Counted from the stretch's first letter, positions 17,084-28,509 are shown. The stretch is 64,000 nt of DNA from Rhodomicrobium sp. R_RK_3 (GCF_002198715.1 NZ_MWLK01000016.1:62001-126000), one strand, 5' to 3'. Notes: generated by a model from the letters alone, not told the origin. Numbers and translations are program-made.

Positions 17084-17857
17084 TCAGATCCCCGAGGACA
17101 GATAGCCGCCATCGACGCGTAAGCTCGAGCCGGTGACAAAGCGGGCGGCGTCCGAGGCGAGGAAGATCGCCGCGCCGACCAGTTCGGGCAATTCGCCCAT
17201 GCGCTTCATGGCGCTGCGCCGCCGGGCCTCGGCTTTGCGCGCCTCCGGCATTTTCGCCCGATTGAGGTCGGTCATGAAGAAGCCGGGCGCGATGGCGTTC
17301 ACCCGGACGCCGCTCTCGCCCCATTCGGCGGCAAGGCTCTGGGTGATGCCGGCGACCCCCCATTTGCTGGCGCAGTAGGCGGCGGCGTTCGCCCAGCCCG
17401 TATGCGCGGCGAGCGAGGAGATGTTGATGATCGCGCCCTCCCCGCGCTCGATCATGCCGCGCCCGAATAAAGTGCAGGCGAAGAAGACGCTCTTCAGGTT
17501 GGTGTCGAGAATGGCGTCGTACTCGGCTTCGGTGAGGTCGATGGCGGGCTTGATCTCCGTCACGCCCTGGCAGTTGACGAGGATATGCAGCGCCCCATGC
17601 TCGGCACGCACGATCTCGCAGAGCGTTGCCAGCGCGCCGACATCGCGCAGATCGGCGGCATAGGCGATGCGGGCGCCGGCCTCCGCGCCAAGTTCGGCAG
17701 AAACGCGATCGAGCCTCTCCTGCCCCCGCGCGGCGATCAGCACCTTCGCTCCCGCCCCCTGAAAGCCGAGCGCGATCTCCCGGCCGATGCCGCTCGAGCC
17801 GCCGATGACGAGCGCGGTCTTTCCGTCGAGTGCAAAGCTTGGCGTGGCAAAACTCAT
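17084..17857 (-). CDS. SDR-family oxidoreductase
   Basis: A 257-residue classical SDR with GGSSGIG at the cofactor site, NCQGVTE in place of the usual NNAG, NISSLAA with the catalytic Ser, YCASKWG with Tyr and Lys, and a C-terminal SSLRVDGGYLSSGI. It converges on the O-methyltransferase gene, leaving two bases between the stops, and diverges from the Ldh-type gene, with which it probably shares a regulated promoter region. A gluconate- or polyol-type substrate is a guess. Confidence 0.86.
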   Translation of the reverse strand: MSFATPSFALDGKTALVIGGSSGIGREIALGFQGAGAKVLIAARGQERLDRVSAELGAEAGARIAYAADLRDVGALATLCEIVRAEHGALHILVNCQGVTEIKPAIDLTEAEYDAILDTNLKSVFFACTLFGRGMIERGEGAIINISSLAAHTGWANAAAYCASKWGVAGITQSLAAEWGESGVRVNAIAPGFFMTDLNRAKMPEARKAEARRRSAMKRMGELPELVGAAIFLASDAARFVTGSSLRVDGGYLSSGI

Positions 17858-17927
17858 CGATTCTCCTCCCGGCCGTCTTCGGTACGCGGCACAGAATGAT
17901 GATAAAATGCATTTGTGCGACCCGCTG

Positions 17928-17951
17928 TTTTATTGTTTCGTGTCCATAAAA
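17928..17951. promoter_or_regulatory. Candidate operator in the divergent SDR/Ldh promoter
   Basis: TTTTAT and ATAAAA are separated by 12 bases, forming an inverted repeat in the 234-base gap between two divergent genes. A second small palindrome, AAATGCATTT, lies at 17905-17914. No regulator gene is adjacent. Confidence 0.3.
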
Positions 17952-18091
17952 GACGTAAAGGGCGGCACCCCAGCAAGGTGCAACGCCTATGGGGAGGACC
18001 GACGCATGGCCGCAGCCGCTATTGACCCGGCATGGGAGAGTTGCGCCTTTTTGCCTGGGCATCTGCCCCCTGCGACGGGGAGGCAGCCCCA

Positions 18092-19192
18092 ATGAGCGCC
18101 ACCCCGCCGCCCTCGGGCGATCCCGTCGCCAAACGCGCCCCCATCGACGCCCTCGCCCGCTTCTCGCGCGCCGTGCTGCTCGCCGTCGGCGCCGACGAGG
18201 CGACCGCCGATGCCGCTACCCGCGCCATGCTGCACGGCTCGCGCCTCGGCGTGGACAGCCACGGCGTCCGGCTGCTGGAGCATTACGCCAAGGTGCTGAC
18301 GCTCGGCCGCGTCAATCCGCGCCCGGAGATGCGGATTTCCAGCAATCTCCCCGCCATCGCGACGCTCGACGCCGATAATGGCCATGGCGCGCTGGCGACC
18401 TACAAGGCCATGGAGCACGCCGTCCAGATCGCGCAGACAAACGGTCTCGGCGCGGTGGCAGTGCAGAACAGCTCGCATTTCGGGCCGGCGGGGGCTTTTG
18501 CCCTCGCCGCCGCCGAGGCCGGCTGCATCGGCCTTGTGAGCTGCAATTCCGACAGCATCGTCCGCCTGCATGACGGCGCGGCCCCGTTCCACGGCACCAA
18601 TCCGATCGCCGTCGCGGCACCCTCCGGCGAGGCGCGGCCCTGGCTGTTCGACATGGCCACCAGTGCGATCTCCTACAACAAGGTGCGGCTGAGCCGCAGC
18701 CTCGGCCGCACGCTGCCGGCGGGCGTCGCCTCCTCCGCCGATGGCGAGGATACGCAGGACGCGGCCGAAGCGACCATGCTGGCGCCGCTCGGCGGGGCCT
18801 TCGGCTTCAAGGGCGCGGGGATGGCGGGCATTGCGGAAATCCTGAGCGCGGTGTTCACCGGCATGAGGCTCAGCTTCGAAGTCGGCCCGATGGTGACGCC
18901 GAACATGTCAAAACCCCGGCATCTGGGCGCCTTCGTGCTGGCGATGCGCGCCGATGCCGTCGTCGGCGAGGACGGTTTCCAGTCCTCGATGCAGCGCTAT
19001 CTGAAGCGCCTGCGCGCCTCCCCGGCACGGGCGGGCGCGGCGGTGATGGCGCCGGGCGACCGCGAATGGGCGGAGGCGGCCCGGCGCGAGACGCAAGGCG
19101 TCCCCGTCGATCCCGAGACGGCGCAGGCTTTCGAGCGCTTTGCCGGCCGCTTCGGCATCGCCCTGCCCTTCATGCAGAACGGCGCGGGCTGA
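18092..19192 (+). CDS. Ldh-family (malate/lactate/ureidoglycolate dehydrogenase-type) oxidoreductase
   Basis: A 366-residue NAD(P)-dependent dehydrogenase of the type-2 malate/L-lactate dehydrogenase family, which has its own fold. Characteristic parts: HGSRLGVDSHGVRLLEHY with the catalytic His, NGHGALATYKAME, VQNSSHFGPAGAFAL with a second conserved His, and GTNPIAVAAPSGEARPWLFDMATSA. The ATG at 18092 has GGGGAGG upstream; the ATG at 18032 would add 20 residues unlike the family. Reaction is oxidation of a 2-hydroxyacid; substrate unknown. It diverges from an SDR. Confidence 0.86.
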   Translation: MSATPPPSGDPVAKRAPIDALARFSRAVLLAVGADEATADAATRAMLHGSRLGVDSHGVRLLEHYAKVLTLGRVNPRPEMRISSNLPAIATLDADNGHGALATYKAMEHAVQIAQTNGLGAVAVQNSSHFGPAGAFALAAAEAGCIGLVSCNSDSIVRLHDGAAPFHGTNPIAVAAPSGEARPWLFDMATSAISYNKVRLSRSLGRTLPAGVASSADGEDTQDAAEATMLAPLGGAFGFKGAGMAGIAEILSAVFTGMRLSFEVGPMVTPNMSKPRHLGAFVLAMRADAVVGEDGFQSSMQRYLKRLRASPARAGAAVMAPGDREWAEAARRETQGVPVDPETAQAFERFAGRFGIALPFMQNGAG

Positions 19193-19356
19193 GGGGCCGC
19201 AACATTCCCGGTTGACGAACGCCGCCGGGTTGGGCTCTGTCGCTGGCTAGACCAGGATCAGATGAGATAGAGGCAATCTCCCGACGGCCTCGCGCCAATC
19301 CGCAGCGGTGTCCCTTTCGCATTGGGAAGCCTCTGCAAATTCCAAAACCTCTCATC

Positions 19357-19465
19357 CGTCGCCCCGGCCGTTAGAGCCGGGGCCTACTCGCCTCCCGGCT
19401 GGCACGGTGCTTGCTGATCAGCGAGTGGGTCCCGGCTCACCGCTTCGCGGTGTCCGGGACGACGG
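19357..19465. repeat. Palindromic intergenic repeat, family B
   Basis: CGTCGCCCCGGCCGTTAGAG then CCGGGGCCTACTCGCC on the left; GCGAGTGGGTCCCGGCTCAC then TGTCCGGGACGACGG on the right. It occupies the middle of the 377-base gap 19193-19569, the rest of which shows no gene or clear signal. Confidence 0.8.
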
Positions 19466-19569
19466 AAGGGATAGGTCTCTTCGGAGAGGAAAACGCAGCC
19501 GTGCGGGGGCGAGGCCGACTTGCTTTTCAACTGATCCGGTCCCGTTAGGCACCAATCCGAGGCGCGACC

Positions 19570-20499
19570 ATGCCTGATCTGCTCTGTTTCGGCGAACCGC
19601 TCTACGAACTCAGCTCGGTCGAGCGCAATGGCGAGACGCTGTTCCTGCCCGGCTTCGGCGGCGACACCTCGAATTGCGCCATCGCCGCCGCGCGCCAGGG
19701 CGCGAGCGCGGGCTATCTCAGCGCGGTCGGCGGCGACAGTTTCGGCAAGGCGCTGATCGAGCTATGGACGCGTGAAGGCGTCGATATCGGCGCCGTCCGC
19801 ACCGTGCCGGACGCTCCGACCGGCCTCTATTTCATCACCTATGAGAATGGCGAGCACCGCTTCACTTTCCGCCGAAAGGGCTCGGCGGCGAGCCTCATTA
19901 CGGCCGCCGACCTCGACCCGGCCGTCATCCAGAGCGCCCGCATCCTACATGTCTCCGGCATCAGCCAGGCCATCAGCGACAGCGCCTGCGACGCCGTCTT
20001 CGCCGCCATCGGCATGGCGCGCGCGGCAGGCGTCCGCGTCAGCTACGACCCCAATCTGCGGCTCTCGCTCTGGCCGGTGGACCGCGCCCGCGCCGTCATC
20101 CACGCCGCCATGGCGCAGGCCGACATCGCCCTGCCCGGCCTCGACGACGCCCGCCACCTCATCGGCATCGACGACCCGTCCGCCGTCGTGGATTTCTATC
20201 TCAATCTCGGCCCGAAGATCGTCGCCCTCACGATGGGCAAGTCCGGCACGCTGGTCGCCACGCCCGAGGCGCGCGAACTCATCCCGGCCTTCCCGGTCAG
20301 CCAGGTCGATGCCACCGGCGCGGGCGATACGTTCGACGGGGCCTTTCTGGCGAGGCTGCTGGCGGGCGATGCCGTGATCGAGGCCGCGCGCTACGCCAAT
20401 GTGGCGGCGGCGCTGTCGACGCTCGGCTGGGGCGCGGTCGCCCCGATGCCGCGCGAAGCCGATGTGCGCGCCGCGATGCAGGCCGGACGCCCGGTCTGA
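19570..20499 (+). CDS. PfkB-family sugar kinase, KDG-kinase-like
   Basis: A 309-residue ribokinase-family kinase. It has GFGGDTSNCAIAAARQG near residue 30, VGGDSFGKALIELWTREGVD, YDPNLRLSLWP, and the catalytic VDATGAGDTFDGAFLARLL signature with the anion hole and base Asp. GLYFITYENGEHRFTFRRKGSAAS is typical of 2-keto-3-deoxygluconate kinases. It would phosphorylate KDG for the Entner-Doudoroff route. No KDPG aldolase gene is near. Substrate is a family-based inference. Confidence 0.82.
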   Translation: MPDLLCFGEPLYELSSVERNGETLFLPGFGGDTSNCAIAAARQGASAGYLSAVGGDSFGKALIELWTREGVDIGAVRTVPDAPTGLYFITYENGEHRFTFRRKGSAASLITAADLDPAVIQSARILHVSGISQAISDSACDAVFAAIGMARAAGVRVSYDPNLRLSLWPVDRARAVIHAAMAQADIALPGLDDARHLIGIDDPSAVVDFYLNLGPKIVALTMGKSGTLVATPEARELIPAFPVSQVDATGAGDTFDGAFLARLLAGDAVIEAARYANVAAALSTLGWGAVAPMPREADVRAAMQAGRPV

Positions 20500-20569
20500 G
20501 CGGGATCATCGCGAGCTACGCGGGATCATTTCAGATGGAAACGTCAGGCGCGCGACCCATCCCCTTTTT

Positions 20570-20650
20570 GTCATTCCCGCGGGCGGGAATCCAGCATCCT
20601 CGAGGAGCCCGCTGTGGACGTGGCTGGATTCCCGCCTTCGCGGGAATAAC
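20570..20650. repeat. Palindromic intergenic repeat, family A (short form)
   Basis: GTCATTCCCGCGGGCGGGAA followed by TCCAGCATCC on the left, GGCTGGATTCCCGCCTTCGC and GGGAATAAC on the right. Its interior is shorter than and unlike the long copies. It separates the kinase and NDH-2 genes, which converge, and may end transcription. Confidence 0.75.
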
Positions 20651-20689
20651 AATACAACTGGTAGCGGGCTGATCCCGAACCGGGCTCGA

Positions 20690-22081
20690 TCAATGCACCT
20701 TGACCTGCGGGCGGGTGACGCGGCGCATCCAGCCGCCGATGCTGTCGAGCGAGACGGCCCACCAGCCGTACAGCGCGGCCTGATGGCGCTTATAGAGCCA
20801 GCGATAGATCATCTGCGCCAAAAACCCTTCGATGCGGATGCCGGCGCCGCGCGCCAGCCCCATCAGCGTGCCGACCGCGCTTTGGCCGCCGAGCGACACC
20901 AGCGAGCCCAAATCATTGTAGCTGAACGGCTTCAGCAGCTCGCCGGCCGCTGAGCGCGGGATCGCCTTCAGCAGATAGCGGGCCTGCTGATAGGCGGCCT
21001 GGGCGCGCGGCGGCACCAGCTTGTCGGTGCCGAGCCAGGGCGCGGCGGCGCAGTCGCCGATGGCGAAAATGTTGGGGTCGCGCGTCGTCTGCAGCGTCGG
21101 CGTGACGACGATCTGATTGGCGCGGTTGGTCTCCAGACCGCCGATATTGGCGAGAAAACCCGGTGCCTTGACGCCCGCCGCCCAGATGGTGATATCGGAG
21201 GCAATACTCTCGCCCGATTTCGTCATGATGCGGCCGGGCGTGACCTCGGTCACCATCTGGCCGTTCAGCACGTCGACATTGAGCTTGTGCAGGATCTCCT
21301 CGACCGAGGAGGCGATGCGCTCGGGCAATTGCAGAAGCAGGCGCGGATCGGCGTTGATGACTTTCAGGCGGATGAATTTTTCCGGATCGAGATTGTCGAG
21401 CCCGTAGGCCAAGAGCTCGCGTGTCGTGGCGCGCAGCTCGGCGGCCAGTTCAACGCCTGTCGCGCCGCCGCCGACGATGGCGATATCGAGATGCTGGACG
21501 CCGGCATCCAGCCCGTGATTGGCGCGCATACAGGCCTGCACGATGCGCCGGTGCAGCCGCTCGGCATCGACGGCGCCGTCGAGAAAATAGGCGTTTTCAC
21601 GCACGCCGGGAATGTTGAAATCGTTGGTGACGCCGCCGACCGCGATCACCAGCACGTCGTAAGGCAGACGGCGGGGCGGCGCGAGTTCGGCGCCGGTCTC
21701 GTCATGCGCGGCGCCGATCAGCACTTCGCGCTTTTCGCGGTCGATGGCTTCCAGCGGCCCTTGCGCGAAGTGAAAGCCATGCCAGCGGGCAAGCGCAATG
21801 AAGGCGACCTCGTGGAAGCTGGCATCGGCGCTGCCGGAGGCGAATTCATGCAGCAGCGGCTTCCAGACATGGGTCGCGGTCGGGTCGACGAGCGTGACGG
21901 CATAGTTTGGATTGCGGCCATTCTTGTCGGCAAGCGCCGTCGCCAGCACGAGGCCGCCGGAGCCGCCGCCGCAGATCACGACGCGCAAAGGGCCTGTTTC
22001 ACTGCGCTTCGCCGTCGCAATGCCGCTGGAAACGCCTGAATCGGTTACGCGTTCGGCAGGCTGGTTGCTCGCGCGCTGCAT
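20690..22081 (-). CDS. Type II NADH dehydrogenase (NDH-2)
   Basis: A 463-residue membrane-bound flavoprotein with two dinucleotide folds: GGGSGGLVLATALADK for FAD near residue 37, and IVGGGATGVELAAELR for NAD(P)H near residue 205. NIFAIGDCAAAP is the second FAD motif. The C-terminal amphipathic, tryptophan-rich helix (YRWLYKRHQAALYGWWAV) attaches it to the membrane. NDH-2 moves electrons from NADH to quinone without pumping protons. A strong AAAGGAGG precedes the ATG. It stands alone, before the M20 gene on the same strand. Confidence 0.88.
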   Translation of the reverse strand: MQRASNQPAERVTDSGVSSGIATAKRSETGPLRVVICGGGSGGLVLATALADKNGRNPNYAVTLVDPTATHVWKPLLHEFASGSADASFHEVAFIALARWHGFHFAQGPLEAIDREKREVLIGAAHDETGAELAPPRRLPYDVLVIAVGGVTNDFNIPGVRENAYFLDGAVDAERLHRRIVQACMRANHGLDAGVQHLDIAIVGGGATGVELAAELRATTRELLAYGLDNLDPEKFIRLKVINADPRLLLQLPERIASSVEEILHKLNVDVLNGQMVTEVTPGRIMTKSGESIASDITIWAAGVKAPGFLANIGGLETNRANQIVVTPTLQTTRDPNIFAIGDCAAAPWLGTDKLVPPRAQAAYQQARYLLKAIPRSAAGELLKPFSYNDLGSLVSLGGQSAVGTLMGLARGAGIRIEGFLAQMIYRWLYKRHQAALYGWWAVSLDSIGGWMRRVTRPQVKVH

Positions 22082-22215
22082 GGCGCCTCCTTTGCGGCCA
22101 CGCGCCCGCGAGGAGGCCGGCCGCCGCGAAATTCCGTGGGACTCGATGCACCAGCCTTTATCTATGCCTTGGCGGCGCGGATTGCGAGAGCTTCCGCGCG
22201 CGCCATTGGCGTCTA

Positions 22216-23382
22216 TTACGGCGCGATGGCGAGGCGGCGCTCGACGATGCGGGCCAGAATGCTGGCGCCGACCGGCAAAATGCCGTCATCGAGCACGAAG
22301 CCGGGATTGTGCACCGGCACGTCGCCCGCATGGCCGACCCAGCAGTAGGCGCCCGGCACGGCCTCCAGCATGTCGGCGAAATCCTCGCTGCCCATGACAG
22401 GAAACGGCTCGGTCAGCAGGTTCTCCGCGCCGACAATGTCTTTGATGGCATCGGCATAGGCGGCGGTCTCCGCCTCGTGGTTGACCAGCACGGTGAAGGT
22501 GTTGCTCATGTTCAGGTCGATCTCGACCTCGAAGGCGGCGGCGATGCCGGCGATGATGGCGCGCATCCGGCCGCGCACCAATTCGGCAAGCTCGGGCGAG
22601 AAAGCCCGCATGGTCCCGGCGAGCGTCGCCTCCTCGGGGATGATGTTATGGGCGGTGCCGGAATGGATCTGCGTCACCGACAAGACGACCGCCTCCAGCG
22701 GGTTGGCATTGCGGCTGACGATGGATTGCAGCGCCTGCACCAGCGCCGAAGCGATGACGATCGGGTCGCGCGAGGATTCTGGCCGCGCGCCGTGGCCGCC
22801 GCGCCCCTTGATGCGGATGTCGAAGAAATCGGCCCCCGCCATGGCCGGTCCGGGGAAGATCGAGACCTTTCCGGGATCGAGCCGCGGCGCGTTGTGCATG
22901 CCGTAGACCTCGTCGCAGGGGAAGCGCTCGAACAGCCTGTCGGCGATCATGGCGCGGGCGCCGCCGAGCCCTTCCTCGGCGGGCTGGAAGATGAACACGG
23001 CGGTGCCGGCGAAATCATTGTGCTCGGCCAGATAGCGCGCCGCGCCCAGCAGCATGGTGGTGTGGCCGTCATGGCCGCAGCCGTGGAATCGTCCGGGAAT
23101 GGTCGAGCGGTAAGGCAGGTTGGTCATCTCGTCCATCGGCAGCGCGTCCATGTCGGCGCGCAGGCCGATGCGGCGGCCGGGACCGCGCTTGCCGTGCAGA
23201 ATGCCGATGACGCCGGTGCGGCCGACGCCGCGATGCGTCTCGATCCCCCAGCTCTCCAGCTTTTCCGCGACGATGCCTCCGGTGCGCAGCTCTTCGAAGC
23301 CGATTTCGGGATGGGCATGCAGATCCTGCCGGATGGCGGTGAGTTCCGGAGCGAAGGCTTCGATCGAGGGGATCAGGGACAT
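22216..23382 (-). CDS. M20D amidohydrolase (hippurate hydrolase-like)
   Basis: A 388-residue metallo-amidohydrolase of the M20D group. It begins with RQDLHAHPEIGFEE, has LRADMDALPMDEMTNLP, the zinc site FHGCGHDGHTTMLLGAARYL, and IFQPAEEGLGGARAMI with the metal-bridging Glu. Such enzymes hydrolyse N-acyl amino acids, hippurate or peptides. Start ATG at 23382 lies 10 bases downstream of the M81 gene stop, so the two are probably one transcript with the transporter genes. Confidence 0.88.
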   Translation of the reverse strand: MSLIPSIEAFAPELTAIRQDLHAHPEIGFEELRTGGIVAEKLESWGIETHRGVGRTGVIGILHGKRGPGRRIGLRADMDALPMDEMTNLPYRSTIPGRFHGCGHDGHTTMLLGAARYLAEHNDFAGTAVFIFQPAEEGLGGARAMIADRLFERFPCDEVYGMHNAPRLDPGKVSIFPGPAMAGADFFDIRIKGRGGHGARPESSRDPIVIASALVQALQSIVSRNANPLEAVVLSVTQIHSGTAHNIIPEEATLAGTMRAFSPELAELVRGRMRAIIAGIAAAFEVEIDLNMSNTFTVLVNHEAETAAYADAIKDIVGAENLLTEPFPVMGSEDFADMLEAVPGAYCWVGHAGDVPVHNPGFVLDDGILPVGASILARIVERRLAIAP

Positions 23383-23392
23383 GGGGGTTTCC

Positions 23393-24904
23393 TTAGGACG
23401 AAGGCGGCGTGAAGACCGGGCCGTTCGGCGATAGGCGCATCCCCGGCCGCAGGCGTTTCCAGGGCAAGCTTGCCGGATCGACGGGCATCGGTCCAGGCGC
23501 GGCGCAGACGAGGATGTTTTCCGAGATCGGCTCGAAATCGGCACGGAAGTGGACGGAGCTTTTGTTGACGAGGATGGCCTGGTCGCGCGGCTCGATGCCG
23601 ACAAAGCGGTACATTTGCTGGTCGGCCATCTGGGTCTTGCGCGAGGCGACGACGATGCGGACATCGCCGATGCGCAGGCAGGCCGATGGCCCCAGCGCGA
23701 GGCGGCTGCCGCCGTAGAACGGGCCGGAGGCGACGAGCCGGCCGTCTGAGAGCGCTTCGACGGTGAAGGCGGCCTCGAAGGGCGCATCGCCCGGAATGTT
23801 GGATTTGCCGCCGAGCGCGATCTCGATGGTCGCGCCGACGCCTGCGGTGTGGGCGGCATTGGCTGCCGCGGCGTCGACGATCAGGCCGATGGCGGCGCGC
23901 CGGGCATTGTAGGCGACGAGCGCCCGCAGCATCCCCGTGGTGTCCGAATTGCCCCCCGCGCCGGGATTGTCCTGGGTGTCGGCGATGACGACGGGGCGGG
24001 ATGCCGTCGCAGCGATCTGCGCGGCGCGCTTCACGCCTTCGTCGGGGTTGAGCACTTCGCCGGCGAAGGCGGATTCCTGGGCGGCGACGAGGGCGGCGAA
24101 GCGGTCGGCGGCGGCGTCCGCCTCGGACTGGTCGCGGCCATAGGCGATGACGGAGGGGCCGCAATCGGGGAAATCCGCCGCCGGGAAGCCGGGCAGGAAG
24201 GAGAGCGACGGGACGGCCTCGCTTTCCATGGCGGCGAGTTCGGCATAGAGGCTGCGGCAGGGCTCCATGCCGGTCGATTGCCAGGCGATGGGGATGAGAA
24301 AATCGAGCTGGCGGAAGGCTTTGGCGTGGCGCGCGCCGCCGAGCAGCCCGGCGAGATGCAGGGCGCTGCGGCGGCCGGTGTCGGCCATGTCGATATGGGG
24401 ATAGGTGCGATAGGCGATCATCGCGTCGGCCTTCTCCACCATCAGCGGCGTGACATTGCCGTGCAGGTCGAGGCTCGCGACCAGCGGCACGTCCGGGCCG
24501 ATCACGTCGCGGATGCGCGCCAGGATCTCACCCTCGCCATCGTCCAGGTGCTCGCAGACCATGGCGCCGTGCAGGTCCATGTAGACCGCGTCGAGCGCGC
24601 CCGCCGCGCGGATGCCTTCGACGATCTCGCCGGTGATGCGCTCGAAGGCGTCCTCGGTGACATGGGCGGAGGGACTGGCCGCCGCCCACACCGTCGGGAC
24701 GAGGTCCCAGCCCGATGCCTGCCCCGCGTCGATGAAGCCGCTGAGGCCGATATTCACATTCCGGCTCGCAGGGAAAATCTCCGCGCCGCGCGATAAGGCC
24801 GGCCAGCCGCCGCCGAGCTGGAAGGACTGAAATCCCGCCTTGCTCGGCGCGAACGTATTGGTTTCATGCATGAATCCGCCAATGGCGATGCGCGGTGCAG
24901 GCAT
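23393..24904 (-). CDS. M81-family metallopeptidase (MlrC-like)
   Basis: A 503-residue protein of the MlrC/M81 family, with the N-terminal DUF1485 part (IAIGGFMHETNTFAP, then SGFIDAG and VYMDLHGAMVCEHLDDGEGE with likely metal ligands) and the C-terminal VVIADTQDNPGAGGNSDTTG block. MlrC finishes microcystin breakdown by cutting linear peptides; most relatives are unassigned. Start at 24904 (MPAPRIAIGG); the open frame continues upstream through repeat A and is not coding. It lies between the M20 gene and the peptide ABC transporter genes, which fits import and hydrolysis of peptides. Confidence 0.85.
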   Translation of the reverse strand: MPAPRIAIGGFMHETNTFAPSKAGFQSFQLGGGWPALSRGAEIFPASRNVNIGLSGFIDAGQASGWDLVPTVWAAASPSAHVTEDAFERITGEIVEGIRAAGALDAVYMDLHGAMVCEHLDDGEGEILARIRDVIGPDVPLVASLDLHGNVTPLMVEKADAMIAYRTYPHIDMADTGRRSALHLAGLLGGARHAKAFRQLDFLIPIAWQSTGMEPCRSLYAELAAMESEAVPSLSFLPGFPAADFPDCGPSVIAYGRDQSEADAAADRFAALVAAQESAFAGEVLNPDEGVKRAAQIAATASRPVVIADTQDNPGAGGNSDTTGMLRALVAYNARRAAIGLIVDAAAANAAHTAGVGATIEIALGGKSNIPGDAPFEAAFTVEALSDGRLVASGPFYGGSRLALGPSACLRIGDVRIVVASRKTQMADQQMYRFVGIEPRDQAILVNKSSVHFRADFEPISENILVCAAPGPMPVDPASLPWKRLRPGMRLSPNGPVFTPPSS

Positions 24905-24934
24905 TAAAGGGCCTTTCTCAGTGTACCTTTTCGC

Positions 24935-25012
24935 AATCCCCGCGAAGGCGGGGACCCAGTACGCCGCAGCGTTCCGGCCGGGGTCTCGTCTGAGGGGAAC
25001 GACAGCGCGGGG
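24935..25012. repeat. Palindromic intergenic repeat, family A (degenerate)
   Basis: AATCCCCGCGAAGGCGGGGA then CCCAGTACGCCGCAGCG match the left end of the copy at 51531. The right arm, GGGGTCTCGTCTGAGGGGAA, is eroded. It lies in the gap between the fused ATPase stop and the M81 start. Confidence 0.6.
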
Positions 25013-25028
25013 ACAAACTCCAAAGACA

Positions 25029-26683
<1,655 letters not shown>

Positions 26684-26687
<4 letters not shown>

Positions 26688-27568
26688 AGCCGGCTCCTTT
26701 TGGCGAGACGCGGGTCGAGCAGGTCGCGCGCGGCGTCGCCGATGAGATTGATCGAGAGGATGCAGAGCGACAGGAACAGGCCGGGCCAGAAGATCAGCCC
26801 CGGATTGATCTGGAAATAGACGCGGCCCTCGGCGATGACGTTGCCCCAGCTCGGCGTTTCCGTGCCGAGCCCAGCGCCGAGGAAGGAGAGGATGGCCTCG
26901 GTCAGGATGGCGGAGGCGCAGATATAGGTGCCGAGCACGATGAGCGGCGCCAGGGTGTTCGGCATCAGGTGGCGCCACATGATCTTTGGCATCGAGCTGC
27001 CGACCGAGATCGCCGCCTCGACATAGGGCTCCTCCCGCGCCGACAGCACCACCGAGCGCGCCAGCCGCACGAGCTTGGGGATTTCCGGGATGGTGATGGC
27101 GATCATCACCGTCCAGATGCTGACGCCCGAGAGCGTGACGATGGCGATGGCGAGCAGCACGCTGGGGATGGCCATGATGCCATCCATGATCCGCATCAGG
27201 ATGCCGTCGAGGATGCGGAAGAAGCCCGCCAGCAGACCGAGCGGCAGGCCGATGGCGATGCTGATGAGAGCCGCGCCGATGCCGACGATCAGCGAGACGC
27301 GGGCGCCGTAGATGATGCGCGAGAGCAGGTCGCGGCCGAAGGCGTCGGTGCCGAGCGGGAACATCTCGCTCGCCGGTTTCAGCCGCTGGGCGGGCAGCAT
27401 GGCGAGCGGGTCGTGCGGGGCAAGGTAGGGCGCGAACACCGCCATCACCACCAGCGCCGCGAGGCACAGACCCGCCGCGACCGGCACGATCAGCCGGCGG
27501 CGGAATCTCAGCGCCGGCATCCGCCATCGCGAAAAGGCTTCGGTCTCTTCTTTCAGGTGGATGGCCAT
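26684..27568 (-). CDS. Peptide ABC transporter permease, DppC-like
   Basis: A 294-residue inner-membrane permease with about 6 transmembrane segments. It has the DppC-type N-terminal region (FAPYLAPHDPLAM), PLGTDAFGRDLLSRIIYGARVSL, and the EAA loop (YVEAAISVGSSMPKIMWRHLMPN) that contacts the ATPase. Its ATG at 27568 overlaps the DppB-like stop (TGATG), and its stop overlaps the ATPase start. Product works with the DppB-like subunit and the binding protein. Confidence 0.9.
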
Positions 27569-28509
27569 CAGTAGCGGATCCGCGGGTCGAGAAAGGCGTA
27601 GGAGAGATCGATCAGCAGGTTGACCGCGACATAGATGAAGCTCGTCAGCAGGATCAGGCCCTGGATGACCGGGTAGTCGCGGGCAAGGATCGCGTCGACG
27701 GTGAGCCGTCCGAGGCCCGGCAGGTTGAAGACGCTCTCGGTGACGACGACGCCGGAGATCATGAAGGCAAAGCCGGTGCCGATCACGGTAAGAATCGGCA
27801 CGGCGGCGTTGCGCAGCGCGTGGCGGAAGAGCACCAGCCGCTCGGTCAGCCCCTTGGCGCGGGCGGTGCGAATGTAATCCTCGCCGAGCACGTCGAGCAT
27901 ACTGGCCCGGGTCATGCGCGCGATCAGGGCGATGTAGATGGTCGAGAGGGTGAAGGCGGGCAGCACGATGCGCTCGGCGAAGGGGCCGATGCCGGAAAAG
28001 ATGCTGCGAAAGCCCTGGACGGGGAAGAGGCCGAGGTCGATGGCGAAAAGCTGGATCAGCATATAGCCGATGACGAAGACCGGGATCGAGAAGCCGAGCA
28101 CGGAGCCGCTCATCACCAGATTGTCGATGAAGCCGCCATGGCGCCAGGCGGCCATTACGCCGGCCGGCACCGCGATCAGGATCGACAGGGTGATGGCGAC
28201 CAGGGCGAGGCTGAGCGTCGGCTCGAGCCGCTGGCCGATCAGCGTGGTGACGGGTGTCTGCGAGATCAGCGAGGTGCCGAGGTCGCCGGAGAGAAGCTGG
28301 CCGATCCAGGTGAAGAACTGCACGGTGATCGGCTGGTTGAGGCCGAGCGAGGCGCGGATGCGCTCCAGCTGTTCGGGCGTCGCCATGTCGCCGGCGATGA
28401 TCGCGGCGGGATCGCCGGGCGTGATGCGCAAGAGCAGGAAGACGAACAATGCCACCACGCCCATGACCGGGATGGCGGCGAGGATGCGGCGCAGAATGTA
28501 GCTCAGCAT
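27568..28509 (-). CDS. Peptide ABC transporter permease, DppB-like
   Basis: A 313-residue permease typical of DppB/OppB: YILRRILAAIPVMGVVALFVFLLLRITPGDPA at the start, followed by periplasmic loop, GLNQPITVQFFTWIGQLLSGDLGTS, the EAA loop YIRTARAKGLTERLVLFRHALRN, and a C-terminal LTSFIYVAVNLLIDLSYAFLDPRIRY. First permease of the operon, after a 168-base gap that holds repeat C following the binding protein gene. Confidence 0.9.
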   Translation of the reverse strand: MLSYILRRILAAIPVMGVVALFVFLLLRITPGDPAAIIAGDMATPEQLERIRASLGLNQPITVQFFTWIGQLLSGDLGTSLISQTPVTTLIGQRLEPTLSLALVAITLSILIAVPAGVMAAWRHGGFIDNLVMSGSVLGFSIPVFVIGYMLIQLFAIDLGLFPVQGFRSIFSGIGPFAERIVLPAFTLSTIYIALIARMTRASMLDVLGEDYIRTARAKGLTERLVLFRHALRNAAVPILTVIGTGFAFMISGVVVTESVFNLPGLGRLTVDAILARDYPVIQGLILLTSFIYVAVNLLIDLSYAFLDPRIRY

